Program-made: the position numbers and the translations under genes | Notes under the pieces: model-generated | Databases searched by the model: none | Seen by the model: only the letters and a program-made list of their open reading frames with translations | What the model was told of the DNA's origin: nothing | DNA from: Geodermatophilus sp. DSM 45219 | GTDB lineage: Bacteria > Actinomycetota > Actinomycetes > Mycobacteriales > Geodermatophilaceae | Direction of reading: 5' to 3' | Assembly: GCF_900104025.1 (NCBI RefSeq) | Contig: NZ_FNIQ01000001.1 | Span: 682,001-746,000, forward strand | Length of the DNA stretch: 64,000 nt | In this document: in pieces, positions 52,302 through 61,731 of the stretch | Numbering within the stretch: position 1 is the stretch's first letter | How the letters are laid out: every line of letters starts with the position of its first letter

Positions 52302-52766
52302 TCACCGGCCCCGCTGACCGCGGAAGAACGCGCGCAGCAGGGCGGCGCTCTCCTCGGCCCGGACCCCGCCGGTGACCTGCGGGCGGTGGTTGAGCCGGCG
52401 GTCGCGGACGACGTCCCACAGCGACCCGGCGGCGCCGGCCTTGGGGTCGTCGGCGCCGTAGACGACCCGGTCCACGCGGGCCAGCACGCTCGCCCCGGCG
52501 CACATGGTGCAGGGCTCGAGGGTGACGACGAGCGTCGTCCCGGTCAGCCGCCAGCCGTCACCGTGCACCCGCGCGGCGGCGCGCAGGGCCAGCACCTCGG
52601 CGTGCGCGGTCGGGTCGCCCTGCCTCTCCCGCTCGTTGGCCGCCTCGGCGAGCACCGCGCCGTCCGGCCCGAGGACCACGGCGCCGATCGGCGTGTCCCC
52701 CCATTCGACGGCGGCCGCGGCCAGCTCGAGCGCGCGGCCCATCGCGGCGTCGACGTCCGGGGTCAC
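52302..52766 (-). CDS. tadA: tRNA-specific adenosine deaminase
   Basis: This 154-aa zinc enzyme deaminates A34 to inosine in tRNA-Arg(ACG). The zinc/catalytic motifs are HAEVLALR (H-A-E) and EPCTMCAGAS (P-C-x2-C). It also has VVEWGDTPIGAVVLGP and VVYGADDPKAGAAGS of the family. The GTG at 52766 follows GGGGGAGACCC. It lies about 150 bp after the operon that carries the actinobacterial TadA-associated protein, with two family I hairpins between. Confidence 0.93.
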   Translation of the reverse strand: MTPDVDAAMGRALELAAAAVEWGDTPIGAVVLGPDGAVLAEAANERERQGDPTAHAEVLALRAAARVHGDGWRLTGTTLVVTLEPCTMCAGASVLARVDRVVYGADDPKAGAAGSLWDVVRDRRLNHRPQVTGGVRAEESAALLRAFFRGQRGR

Positions 52767-52785
52767 CGGGTCTCCCCCGGCACGG

Positions 52786-52819
52786 TCGTGCTCTGCCCAC
52801 CACCGTGGGCAGAGCACGA
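52786..52819. repeat. Family I inverted repeat, copy 3
   Basis: TCGTGCTCTGCCCAC (52786-52800) and GTGGGCAGAGCACGA (52805-52819) form a perfect 15-bp stem with a CACC loop. It lies 20 bp upstream of the tadA start. Confidence 0.9.
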
Positions 52820-52844
52820 CGGGCGGGCGGCAGTCGTGGTCCCC

Positions 52845-52890
52845 GACAGCTCGTGCTCTGCCCACCAGGGTGGGCAGAGCACGAGCTGTC
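52845..52890. repeat. Family I inverted repeat, copy 4 (extended)
   Basis: The family I arms (52851-52865 and 52870-52884) are extended by GACAGC/GCTGTC to a perfect 21-bp stem around a CAGG loop, with CCCC/GGGG just outside. It lies 28 bp after the stop of the HAD phosphatase gene and so may act as its terminator. Confidence 0.9.
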
Positions 52891-52917
52891 GCGGGGACAG
52901 CCGTGCCGGGTGTGGGG

Positions 52918-53577
52918 TCACGACGCCACTTCGTCCAGCAGGTCGATGCCCACCAGCGCCGACAGCTCGGCCAGCGCGGCGGTGGGGTCGACGACCTTGA
53001 CCGTGTGCATGCCCATCGCCCGGGCGGGCTTGAGGTTGATGCCGAGGTCGTCGAGGTAGGCGCAGTCCGACGCCCGGACCTCCCGGCCGACGGCCTCGGA
53101 CAGCCGGGTCAGCGCGCGGCGGTAGATCTCCGGCTCGGGCTTGCGCACGCCCTCCACCGAGGACTCGACCACCGCGTCGAAGAGCTCCAGCAGCTCCCCC
53201 AGCCGGCCGCTGCGCTCCATCGGCGCCACGTTGTTCGACAGCAGCGCCAGCGGCAGCCCCGCGGTCCGCAGCCGCCGCACTGCCGCCACCATCGCCGGGC
53301 GCACCTCGCCGGCCAGCGCGGCCAGCACCCGCCCGGCGTCCAGGCGGTGCCCCGCGGCCAGCGCCTCGGCCTCGAAGGCGTCGGTGAACCCGGCGGCGTC
53401 CAGCTCGTTGCGCTCGAACCGCGCCCAGGCGTTGGTGTCCGGGTCGGTGCTGTTGAGCCGCACGATGAGCCCCTCCGGCAGCCCGGCCTCGGCCTCGTAG
53501 GCGGTGAACGCGGTCATCGGGCTCTCGGTGATCACCCCGCCGAGGTCGAACACGACGGCGGTCGCCACCCCGCTCAC
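52918..53577 (-). CDS. HAD-family hydrolase
   Basis: This 219-aa protein is a haloacid-dehalogenase-type phosphatase. Motif I is VVFDLGGVIT with DxG instead of DxD as in many subfamily I members, motif II is LALLSNN, motif III is VRKPEPEIYRRAL and motif IV is CAYLDDLGINL. The GTG at 53577 overlaps the upstream stop in GTGA, so it is coupled to the TadA-associated gene. Substrates may be nucleotides or sugar phosphates. Confidence 0.9.
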   Translation of the reverse strand: MSGVATAVVFDLGGVITESPMTAFTAYEAEAGLPEGLIVRLNSTDPDTNAWARFERNELDAAGFTDAFEAEALAAGHRLDAGRVLAALAGEVRPAMVAAVRRLRTAGLPLALLSNNVAPMERSGRLGELLELFDAVVESSVEGVRKPEPEIYRRALTRLSEAVGREVRASDCAYLDDLGINLKPARAMGMHTVKVVDPTAALAELSALVGIDLLDEVAS

Positions 53578-54083
53578 GGCGTCACCTGGTTCGCCACCGC
53601 CGTGGCCAGCTCGTCCGCGAAGCCCAACCGCGCGGCGATCGCGGCGACCATCTCGTCGGCCCACAGGTCGTCGGCGGTCACGATCGGCCGCAGCTCGGCG
53701 GCGGGCAGGCCGTCGTCGGCGAAGACGTCCAGGTCGCCGCCGGGCCAGCCGGTCTCGTCGTCGTCGAAGGCACCCTCGGCGTCCACCGCGATGCCGTAGC
53801 GCTCCACCACCTCGGCGGCGAGCAGCCACTCCTGCATGGTCGCGTCGGAGATCAGCGCCCGCACCAGCCCGCCGGGCCCGTGCCGCAGGACGACGAAGTA
53901 CAGCCGCGAGTCGACGACGACGACGAACGGCGCGGGCCAGTGCCCGGCACCCGGGTCGCCCAGCGCCCGCTCCAGCGCGGGCAGCTCGTCACCGGCGTCC
54001 GCGGCCAGCAGCTCCACCCGCCAGCGGCCGTCGGGGCGGCTGACCCGCACCGCCCAGCTGCCCGGCGAGTCCGGTCCGCTCAT
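53574..54083 (-). CDS. TadA-associated protein (TIGR03941 type)
   Basis: This 169-aa protein matches the actinobacterial tRNA adenosine deaminase-associated family (WRVELLAADAGDELPALERAL, FVVVVDSRLYFVVLRHGPG, VTADDLWADEMVAAIAARLG). The function is unknown; the family name comes from the constant neighbourhood with tadA. It starts overlapping the O-methyltransferase stop in ATGA and ends overlapping the HAD start. Confidence 0.88.
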   Translation of the reverse strand: MSGPDSPGSWAVRVSRPDGRWRVELLAADAGDELPALERALGDPGAGHWPAPFVVVVDSRLYFVVLRHGPGGLVRALISDATMQEWLLAAEVVERYGIAVDAEGAFDDDETGWPGGDLDVFADDGLPAAELRPIVTADDLWADEMVAAIAARLGFADELATAVANQVTP

Positions 54084-54742
54084 CGCTTGCGCAGCACGGT
54101 CAGGCCGTCGGACAGCGGCAGCAGCACCGTCTCCCAGCGCGGGTCGGCGGCCAGCGCGGCGTTCAGCTCGGCGAGCGCCCGGTCGTCGTCCGTCTGCGGG
54201 TCCAGGACCCGGCCGCCGCGCAGGGTGTTGTCCAGCAGCACGACGCCGTCACCGGTCATCCGCGGGTGCAGCTGGTCGACGTAGTCGGCGTAGCCGGTCT
54301 TGTCGGCGTCGACGAACGCCAGGTCGAAGGTCGGCTCGGCCGGCAGCGCCCGCAGCGACTCGTGCGCGTCGCCGAGCCGCAGCTCGATGCGGTCGGCCAG
54401 CCCGGCGCGGGCCCAGTACCGCCGGGCCACCGCCGTCCACTCCTCGCTGGTGTCCAGGCACAGCAGCGAGCCGTCCGCGGGCAGCCCGCGGGCCACGCAC
54501 AGCGCCGAGTAGCCGGTGAAGGTGCCGATCTCGATCGCCCGGCGGGCCCCGAGGACACGGGTGAGCAGCTGCATGAAGGTGCCTTGCTCGGGGGCGATCT
54601 GGTACGTCGGCGACGCCTCGCCGCGGTCGGCCAGGGCGGCGGTCTCGGCGAGCAGGTCGGTGACGACGTCGTCCGGCGGCTCGGAGCTCGCCCGGACGTA
54701 GTCGCCGAGTTCCGGGGTGAGCAGGAACGAGCGCGGTGTCAT
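54080..54742 (-). CDS. Class I O-methyltransferase
   Basis: This 220-aa protein is a caffeoyl-CoA/catechol-type O-methyltransferase. Marks are RAIEIGTFTGYSALCVARGL (motif I), LCLDTSEEW, FDLAFVDADKTGYADYVD with the metal-binding aspartates, and GVVLLDNTLRGGRV. The ATG at 54742 is the first gene of a three-gene minus-strand operon, with a divergent thioesterase start 44 bp away. The substrate is probably a catechol or small phenol, but that is inference from the family. Confidence 0.9.
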   Translation of the reverse strand: MTPRSFLLTPELGDYVRASSEPPDDVVTDLLAETAALADRGEASPTYQIAPEQGTFMQLLTRVLGARRAIEIGTFTGYSALCVARGLPADGSLLCLDTSEEWTAVARRYWARAGLADRIELRLGDAHESLRALPAEPTFDLAFVDADKTGYADYVDQLHPRMTGDGVVLLDNTLRGGRVLDPQTDDDRALAELNAALAADPRWETVLLPLSDGLTVLRKR

Positions 54743-54785
54743 GGCACGGAGGGACGGGGGAGCGCGGGGGACATAGCCTCCGATC

Positions 54786-55229
54786 ATGGCCGATCCTCCT
54801 CCGGACGACGGTGCCGACGTCGCTCCCGCCCTGTTCGCCCAGCTGGCCGCCGACCCGCTGGCGGACCTGCTGGGGATCGTGCTGGAGCAGGTCCGGCCCG
54901 GGTACGCCCGCGCGGCGATGACGGTGGGCCCGCGGCTGCTCAACGCCGCCGGCATGGCGCACGGCGGGGCGACGATGGCCCTGCTCGACGTCGTCCACGC
55001 GGCGGTGAGCAACAGCCACGGCACGGTCGCGGTGGCCCAGGACGTGCACACCGAGTTCCTCGCCCCCGGACGCCCGGGGGACCGGCTGGTCGCCGAGGGC
55101 ACCGAGGTCCACCGCAGCCGGCGCACCGCGGTCTACCGCATCGAGGCCCGCGCGCAGGACGGCCGGCTGGTGGCGACCGCGCTGGCCAGGGTCTTCCGCA
55201 CGGACAGCGCCTGGGAGGCCCCGGCGTGA
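54786..55229 (+). CDS. PaaI-type hotdog thioesterase
   Basis: This 147-aa protein has a hotdog fold with NAAGMAHGGATMALLDVVHA as the active-site loop and VAQDVHTEFLAPGRPGDRLV further on. It hydrolyses acyl- or aryl-CoA thioesters. It is divergent from the O-methyltransferase and overlaps tyrA (GTGA), so it is probably co-expressed with an aromatic amino acid step. Confidence 0.9.
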   Translation: MADPPPDDGADVAPALFAQLAADPLADLLGIVLEQVRPGYARAAMTVGPRLLNAAGMAHGGATMALLDVVHAAVSNSHGTVAVAQDVHTEFLAPGRPGDRLVAEGTEVHRSRRTAVYRIEARAQDGRLVATALARVFRTDSAWEAPA

Positions 55230-56146
55230 CCGCCTTCCCCGTGCCGACGATGCCCGCTCCCCCGGTCGGCGTCGTCGGGCTCGGCCAGCTGGGCGGGTCG
55301 CTGGCCGCGGCCCTGGTCGCCGCCGGTCGTGAGGTGTCCGGCTGGGACGTCGACCCCGCTGCCCGGGAGGCCGCCGCCGCGCGCGGGGTGCGGGTCACCG
55401 GGCAGATGGACGGCGTCGTCGTCCTCGCCGTCCCGCTGCCGGCCATGGCCCGGGCGCTGGAGGGGCTGGACGTCGCCCCGGACGCCACCGTCACCGACCT
55501 GGGCTCGGTCAAGACGCCGGTGCTCGCCGACGTCGGGACCGCGGTGGGACACCGCTACGTCGGCGGGCACCCGATGTGCGGCACCGAGCGGTCGGGGCAC
55601 GAGGCGACCGACCCCGGCCTGTTCGCCGGCGCCCGCTGGGCGCTGTGCCTGGAACCGGGCACCGAGCTGCCGCGCTGGCTGCGGGTGGCCGAGGTCGCGC
55701 TGTCCGCCGGCGCCGAGGTGGTGCCGACCACCGCCGCGGAGCACGACGACGCGGTCGCGGCGGTCAGCCACGTGCCGCACCTGCTGGCCGCGGCGCTGGC
55801 CGCCGCCGCCGGCGAGGCCGGGCCGCTCGCCCTCGCGCTGGCCGCCGGCAGCTTCCGCGACGGCACCCGGGTCATCGGCAGCGACCCGGGCCTCGTCACC
55901 GCGATGGTGCAGGGCAACGCCGGCCCGACGGCGGCCGCGCTGGCCCGGGTGCTGGACCAGCTGTCCCGCCCCTGGCCCGAGCTGGTCGCCGCCGGGCACG
56001 CGGTGCGCGCGGCCGCGCCGGCCGGACGGCGTCCGGTGCGGGTGCCGCTGGAGCGGGCCGCGCTGCTGTCGCTGGGCCGGGCCGGCGGAGCGGTCACCCG
56101 GCGGCTCGCGGCCTTCGTCGAGGGGTACGTGCCGGACGTCGGGTGA
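55226..56146 (+). CDS. tyrA: Prephenate dehydrogenase
   Basis: This 306-aa NAD(P)-dependent enzyme oxidises prephenate (or arogenate) in tyrosine synthesis. The Rossmann motif is VGVVGLGQLGGSLAAAL, and VTDLGSVKTPVL, VGGHPMCGTERSG and AVSHVPHLLAAALA are family marks. The last one holds the catalytic histidine. The GTG overlaps the thioesterase stop. There is no C-terminal ACT domain, so feedback inhibition by Tyr may be weak or direct at the active site. Confidence 0.94.
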   Translation: MTAFPVPTMPAPPVGVVGLGQLGGSLAAALVAAGREVSGWDVDPAAREAAAARGVRVTGQMDGVVVLAVPLPAMARALEGLDVAPDATVTDLGSVKTPVLADVGTAVGHRYVGGHPMCGTERSGHEATDPGLFAGARWALCLEPGTELPRWLRVAEVALSAGAEVVPTTAAEHDDAVAAVSHVPHLLAAALAAAAGEAGPLALALAAGSFRDGTRVIGSDPGLVTAMVQGNAGPTAAALARVLDQLSRPWPELVAAGHAVRAAAPAGRRPVRVPLERAALLSLGRAGGAVTRRLAAFVEGYVPDVG

Positions 56147-56193
56147 CGCCGGCCGACCGGTTTCGCCCGCGACGCGGCGGGCAGGGAGCGGGC

Positions 56194-56427
56194 ATGGACG
56201 ACAGCGAGATCCGCAGCCGCATCGAGGCGCTCGTCGAGGAGGAGCGCCGACTGCGCGAGAGCGGCGAGCACACCGACGAGCAGCGCGCCCGGCTCCGGCA
56301 GATCGAGGAGGACCGCGACCAGCTCTGGGACCTCATCCGCCAGCGGGACGCCAAGCGCCAGTACGGCGAGGACCCCGACGAGGCGCAGCCGCGTCCCGAG
56401 GAGCAGGTCGAGAACTACCTGCAGTAG
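56194..56427 (+). CDS. DUF2630 protein
   Basis: This 77-aa protein is a DUF2630 member: very charged and fully helical, with EIRSRIEALVEEERRLRE, LRQIEEDRDQLWDLIRQRDA and the ending EEQVENYLQ. It is found across actinobacteria with unknown function. The ATG at 56194 follows AGGGAGCGG. It lies 47 nt after tyrA on the same strand. Confidence 0.9.
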   Translation: MDDSEIRSRIEALVEEERRLRESGEHTDEQRARLRQIEEDRDQLWDLIRQRDAKRQYGEDPDEAQPRPEEQVENYLQ

Positions 56428-56545
56428 CCGCCGACCGCAGCCGCTGCCGCCGGACACTTAGCCGTTGAAGTGTGTGCGGTGGTGATCGTCGGGTAGGAGC
56501 CGCTCCGGCGCGCACGGCCGCGCGTCCGGTGCGGAGGGAGCAGGC

Positions 56546-57523
<978 letters not shown>

Positions 57524-57613
57524 TCCACGCGGGGTCAGCGAACGCATCTACTGTGTAGTCGGCGGTCGCGAGGTCGCCGGGGACGCTGACGACTTCGACG
57601 GGGGAGCTGCTCG

Positions 57614-59254
57614 ATGGGCCGCCACGCCGCCCGCTCTGCTGCCGGCCAGTCGCCGCAGCTGGCCCCCCAGGTGCTCATCGCCCTCGCGGTGGCCGCGGTC
57701 GTGCTGCTCGCCGGCGGGATCTTCTGGTGGGCGGGCGCCGGGGACGGCGACTGCGAGGACCCGGCGGTCGTGCGGGTCACGGTCGCCCCCGAGCTCGTCC
57801 CCGTCGCCGAGCGGGTGCTCGCCGACGCCGAGGGCCTGCGCGCCGAGGACTGCGCGGTCGCCGAGGTGGCCGCCCAGCAGCCGGTGCAGACGGTGGGCGA
57901 CCTCGGGGCGCTGGACCCCGCTGACCTGCCGCACCTGTGGGTGCCCGACTCCTCGCTGTGGGCGGCGCGCGCCGGGGACGCCGCCCTGGAGCCGGTCGGG
58001 TCGGTCGCCTCCTCCCCCGTGGTGCTGGCGACCAGCCGCGCCGCGGTCGACGCGCTGGGCTGGGCCGACGCGGCGCCGGGCTGGGGCGAGGCGCTGGCCA
58101 GCCGGCAGGGGATCGCCGTCCCCGACCTGGCCACCAGCGCCGAGGCCCTCGCCGCGCTCAGCGCCGTGCGGACCTCGCTGGGCGGCGGCGAGCAGGCCGA
58201 CAACGCCGTGGTGCAGACCGTGCTCGCCGCCGAGCGCGGCCCGTCGGTCTCCCCTGCGGACGCGCTGGCCGCCGGCAGCGAGGGCGCGGCCGACGCGCCG
58301 CTGGTGCCGGTCAGCGAGCAGGAGGTGTGGGCGGCCAACGCCGACGCCGAGGACCCGCAGCTGGTCGCCGTCTACCCGGCCGAGGGCTCGCCGACGCTGG
58401 ACCACCCCCTGCTGCGGGTCGGCACCGCGTCTGCCACCGACGCCGCGGCCGTCGACGCGGCGGTGCGCGCGCTCACCTCCGACGCCGCGTCGGCCGCCGT
58501 CCTCGAGGCGGGCTTCCGGGACGCCGAGGGCACCGCGCCGCCCGACGCCGAGGCAGCCGGGCTCCAGGAGACCGCCCCGCCGGCCCTCCAGCTCGACCCC
58601 GCCGAGGTGCAGGCGCTGGTCGCGCAGCTGTCGGAGCTGGCCGCGCCGTCGCGGATCCTCACCGTCTTCGACATCTCGACCTCCATGGAGGCCCCGGCCG
58701 GCGACGGCACGCGGGCCACGCTGGCCCGCGACGCCGCCCAGAGCACGCTCACGCTGGTGCCGGGCGACTTCGCCCTCGGGCTGTGGTTCTTCGCCGCAGA
58801 GCTGGAGGGGGACCGGGACTGGACCGAGGTGGTGCCCACGCGGGCGCTCGGGACGGAGGTCGACGGCACCGTGCAGCGCGAGGTGCTCGCCGAGCAGCTC
58901 GACACCATCCCCGACCGGCTGAGCCCCGGCGGGACCGGCCTCTACGACACGACGCTGGCGGCGGTGCAGGCGGCACGCTCGGACTTCGACCCGGCTGCGG
59001 TCAACAGCGTCCTGGTGGTCACCGACGGGACGAACGAGGACTCCCAGGGCGTCGAGCTCGACGAGCTGCTGGACACGCTGCGCAGCGAGGCCGACCCCGA
59101 CCGGCCGGTCAAGGTCATCGGCGTCGCCCTCGGCCCGGACGCCGACCTGGCCGCCCTCGAGCAGATCGCCGAGGCCACCGGCGGCGCGGCGTACTCCGCG
59201 GTCGACCCGACCGACCTGCAGACCGTCCTGTTCGACGCCCTGCGGCAGCGGTGA
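57614..59254 (+). CDS. Membrane-anchored VWA-domain protein with solute-binding-like part
   Basis: This 546-aa protein has an N-terminal membrane helix (residues 18-42, APQVLIALAVAAVVLLAGGI). A substrate-binding-protein-like region covers about 50-330 (VVRVTVAPELVPVAERVLAD, LPHLWVPDSSLWAARAGD). The C-terminal VWA domain (about 345-546) has the metal-site motif DISTSME (D-x-S-x-S) and VLVVTDGTNED and VIGVALGPDADLAALEQIAE. It is probably exposed outside the membrane and binds a metal-dependent partner. The ATG at 57614 follows GGGGGAGCTGC. It lies between UXS and the convergent GT9 gene. Confidence 0.85.
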   Translation: MGRHAARSAAGQSPQLAPQVLIALAVAAVVLLAGGIFWWAGAGDGDCEDPAVVRVTVAPELVPVAERVLADAEGLRAEDCAVAEVAAQQPVQTVGDLGALDPADLPHLWVPDSSLWAARAGDAALEPVGSVASSPVVLATSRAAVDALGWADAAPGWGEALASRQGIAVPDLATSAEALAALSAVRTSLGGGEQADNAVVQTVLAAERGPSVSPADALAAGSEGAADAPLVPVSEQEVWAANADAEDPQLVAVYPAEGSPTLDHPLLRVGTASATDAAAVDAAVRALTSDAASAAVLEAGFRDAEGTAPPDAEAAGLQETAPPALQLDPAEVQALVAQLSELAAPSRILTVFDISTSMEAPAGDGTRATLARDAAQSTLTLVPGDFALGLWFFAAELEGDRDWTEVVPTRALGTEVDGTVQREVLAEQLDTIPDRLSPGGTGLYDTTLAAVQAARSDFDPAAVNSVLVVTDGTNEDSQGVELDELLDTLRSEADPDRPVKVIGVALGPDADLAALEQIAEATGGAAYSAVDPTDLQTVLFDALRQR

Positions 59255-59310
59255 GGTCGCGGTCCTCCCGGACCGCACCTCCTCCCCGACCGCCGCTGAC
59301 CCACTCCCGC

Positions 59311-59363
59311 GGCCCCCTCCCGGCCCCCGCACCGAGCCTGCGAGGTGTGGGGAGGAGGGGGCC
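59311..59363. terminator. Family II double-stem hairpin, copy 4
   Basis: GGCCCCCTCC (59311-59320) pairs perfectly with GGAGGGGGCC (59354-59363), with an inner CCCCGCACC/GGTGTGGGG stem having one wobble. It lies between the convergent VWA and GT9 genes. Confidence 0.7.
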
Positions 59364-59368
59364 CTCCC

Positions 59369-60361
59369 TCAGGTGCGGGTCAGCAGTGCGTCGAGCGCCG
59401 CGGTGACCTCGTCGACCGTCACCTCCGCGAGGGCGGGGTCGAGCTCGGTGCCCCAGGGGTCGCCGGTGCCGTCGCCGTGCCAGAGGACGACGTGCAACGG
59501 CCCTCCCCGCCCACCCCGCGCCGGCGGACCCCACAGCGCCGGCGAGACCGGCCCGAACAGCACCACCGAGGGACGGCGGTAGGCGGTCGCCAGGTGCGCC
59601 GTGCCGGTGTCCCCGCTGACGACCACCCGCGCGCCGGCGACCACCGCGGCCAGCTCGAGCGTCGTCGTCCGCCCGGCCAGCACCGCCTCCTCCCCCAGCC
59701 CGGCGCCCGAGGCCACCGCCTGCGCGAGCGGCACCTCGGCCGGGCCGCCGGTGACGCGCACGTCCAGGCCCCGGTCGGCCAGGTGCCGGGCGACCGCGGC
59801 GAACCGGTCGGGCGGCCAGCGCCGCCCGGGGAACGCCGCCCCCGGGTGCACCAGCGCGACCCCGGCCGGCGCCGGCGCGGGCACGGGCGGGACGGCGAGG
59901 TCGAGCGCGTCGGGGTCGGCGGCCACGCCCAGCCCCTCGACGACCAGCCGGCACCAGCGGCGCACCTCGTGCTCGTCGGGGTACCAGGTCGGTCCCGGGT
60001 AGCCGGGGCTGGCGAAGGTCAGCAGCCGGTCGGGGTGCAGGTCGGCGACCACGACGTGCGAGGCCGGGCCCTTCCCGTGCAGGTCGACGGCGAGCTCCGG
60101 CGGCGGGCCGGACCAGTCCAGCGGCTCGAGCTCGCCGGCGGGCAGCACCTCGTCGACCGCGTCGATCAGCGAGGCCAGCGGCTCGAGCGCCCGGGTCGTG
60201 GCCAGCACCAGCCGGTGGCCGGGTACCGCGGCGCGCACGGCGCGGATGGCCGGGACACCGGTGAGCAGGTCGCCGAGACCCAGCGGCCGGAGGACCACCG
60301 CCACCGGCGGCCCGTCGTCACCGCCAATATCGCGATAAAGGCGAACGGGGGCGTCGTTCAC
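59369..60361 (-). CDS. Glycosyltransferase family 9 (heptosyltransferase-like)
   Basis: This 330-aa protein is a GT9 member, the family of lipopolysaccharide heptosyltransferases, with VAVVLRPLGLGDLLTGVPAI at the N terminus and VVSGDTGTAHLATAYRRPSV and LFGPVSPALWGPP in the C-terminal domain. It starts at a GTG overlapping the hldE stop (GTGA) and is last in its operon. An AT-rich patch with rare codons (TTTATCGCGATATT on the minus strand) occurs near codon 8-13. It probably adds heptose from ADP- or GDP-heptose to a surface glycan. Confidence 0.9.
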   Translation of the reverse strand: MNDAPVRLYRDIGGDDGPPVAVVLRPLGLGDLLTGVPAIRAVRAAVPGHRLVLATTRALEPLASLIDAVDEVLPAGELEPLDWSGPPPELAVDLHGKGPASHVVVADLHPDRLLTFASPGYPGPTWYPDEHEVRRWCRLVVEGLGVAADPDALDLAVPPVPAPAPAGVALVHPGAAFPGRRWPPDRFAAVARHLADRGLDVRVTGGPAEVPLAQAVASGAGLGEEAVLAGRTTTLELAAVVAGARVVVSGDTGTAHLATAYRRPSVVLFGPVSPALWGPPARGGRGGPLHVVLWHGDGTGDPWGTELDPALAEVTVDEVTAALDALLTRT

Positions 60362-61731
60362 ACGCGGGAGCGCTCGACCAGGGCCGTCGTGGAGTGCCCG
60401 TCGAGGTAGGGCAGCACGACCGCCTGGCCGCCCCAGCGCCGCAGCACCGCGGCCTCGGGCAGGTCGGCGCCGGCGTAGTCCCCGCCCTTGGCCCACACGT
60501 CCGGCCGGAGCCGCCCGATCACCTCGGCCGGGGTGTCCTCGTCGAAGACGACGACGGCGTCGACGAACTCCAGCGCCTCCAGCACGCGGGCCCGGTCGGC
60601 CGCTGTCACCAGCGGGCGGGACGGCCCCTTCAGCCGGCGCACCGAGTCGTCGGAGTTGATGCAGACCACCAGGCAGTCCCCCAGCCCGCGGGCGGCCCGC
60701 AGCGTCGCGACGTGGCCGGGGTGCAGCAGGTCGAAGCAGCCGCCGGTGGCGACGACCGTCCCGCCCGACGCCCGGACCCGGGCGATCACGCCGTCCACCC
60801 CCGGCTCGGTGACGACGTCCGGTTCGACGACGTCCGCGGCGTCCCAGGCCGACGCCCCACCGCGGGCCACGAAGGACCCGGCGGAGGCGACCGCGGCCGC
60901 CACCGCCTCGCCGGTCACCGCGCCGTCGGCCAGCGCGAGCGCGGCCGCGGCGGCGAACGAGTCACCGGCTCCGCACGGGTCCCCGCCGGTCACCGGCGTC
61001 GCCGGCACGACCATGGGCGCGCCCTCGCCGTAGGACAGCAGCGCGCCCCGGGCACCGAGCGTCACCGCCACCGCGCCGACCCCCCAGTGCCGGATCAGCG
61101 CCTCGGCCCGCGCACCCACCGCGGCCAGGCCGTCCCCCGCCGCGGCCACCCCGGCGTCGGCGGCGACGCGGGCGGCCTCGGCGCCGTTGGGCGTGACCAG
61201 CCGGGCGCTGGGCACCGGGTCGGCGCCCCGCGGGTGCGGGTCCCAGACCACCGGGCCGCCGGCCTCGCCCAGCAGGGCGCGGACGGCGGCATCCGCCGTC
61301 GTCCCCCGGCCGTAGTCGGCCACGAGCACCGAGGCCGCGTCCCGGATCACCGCGGCGGCCTCCGCGGGCAGCGCGCCCAGCGAGACCACCGGCGCGCCGC
61401 TGTCGATGCGCGCCACCGAGTGGTCGCCCACCCGGACGCGGCGCTTGACGGCCGTCCCACCGGTCGCCGGGATCTCGACCAGCCGCACCCGGCCGGCGAG
61501 CAGCGCGCGCAGCCGGTCGGCGTCCTCGTCGTCGGCCATCGGGGTGACCAGCACGACCTGCCGGCGGGTGGCCCGTGCGGCGACCACCGCCGCCAGGGCC
61601 GCGCCGCCGGGGCGCTCGCGGGTCTCGACGTGCTCGACGACCGGCACGGGTGCGTCGGGGGTGAGCCGGGACGCCGTCCCGACCAGGTCGACGTCGAGCA
61701 GCGCGTCGCCGACGACGACCAGCGGCCTCAC
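60358..61731 (-). CDS. hldE: Bifunctional heptose-7-phosphate kinase / heptose-1-phosphate adenylyltransferase
   Basis: This 457-aa protein has an N-terminal ribokinase-like kinase (about 1-300; VVVGDALLDVDLVG, catalytic GGDPCGAGDSFAAAA) and a C-terminal nucleotidyltransferase (about 315-457; VATGGCFDLLHPGHVATLRA, INSDDSVRRLKGPSRPLV). This is the HldE (RfaE) architecture that makes ADP-D-glycero-beta-D-manno-heptose. It overlaps gmhA upstream and the GT9 gene downstream, which fits a heptose pathway. The corresponding phosphatase and epimerase (GmhB, HldD) are not in this window. Confidence 0.93.
   Translation of the reverse strand: MRPLVVVGDALLDVDLVGTASRLTPDAPVPVVEHVETRERPGGAALAAVVAARATRRQVVLVTPMADDEDADRLRALLAGRVRLVEIPATGGTAVKRRVRVGDHSVARIDSGAPVVSLGALPAEAAAVIRDAASVLVADYGRGTTADAAVRALLGEAGGPVVWDPHPRGADPVPSARLVTPNGAEAARVAADAGVAAAGDGLAAVGARAEALIRHWGVGAVAVTLGARGALLSYGEGAPMVVPATPVTGGDPCGAGDSFAAAAALALADGAVTGEAVAAAVASAGSFVARGGASAWDAADVVEPDVVTEPGVDGVIARVRASGGTVVATGGCFDLLHPGHVATLRAARGLGDCLVVCINSDDSVRRLKGPSRPLVTAADRARVLEALEFVDAVVVFDEDTPAEVIGRLRPDVWAKGGDYAGADLPEAAVLRRWGGQAVVLPYLDGHSTTALVERSRV

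Noticed and set aside
60328..60337. Palindrome TATCGCGATA as an operator
   Set aside because: It lies inside the start of the GT9 coding region and is short, with no second copy; noted only as an AT-rich patch.
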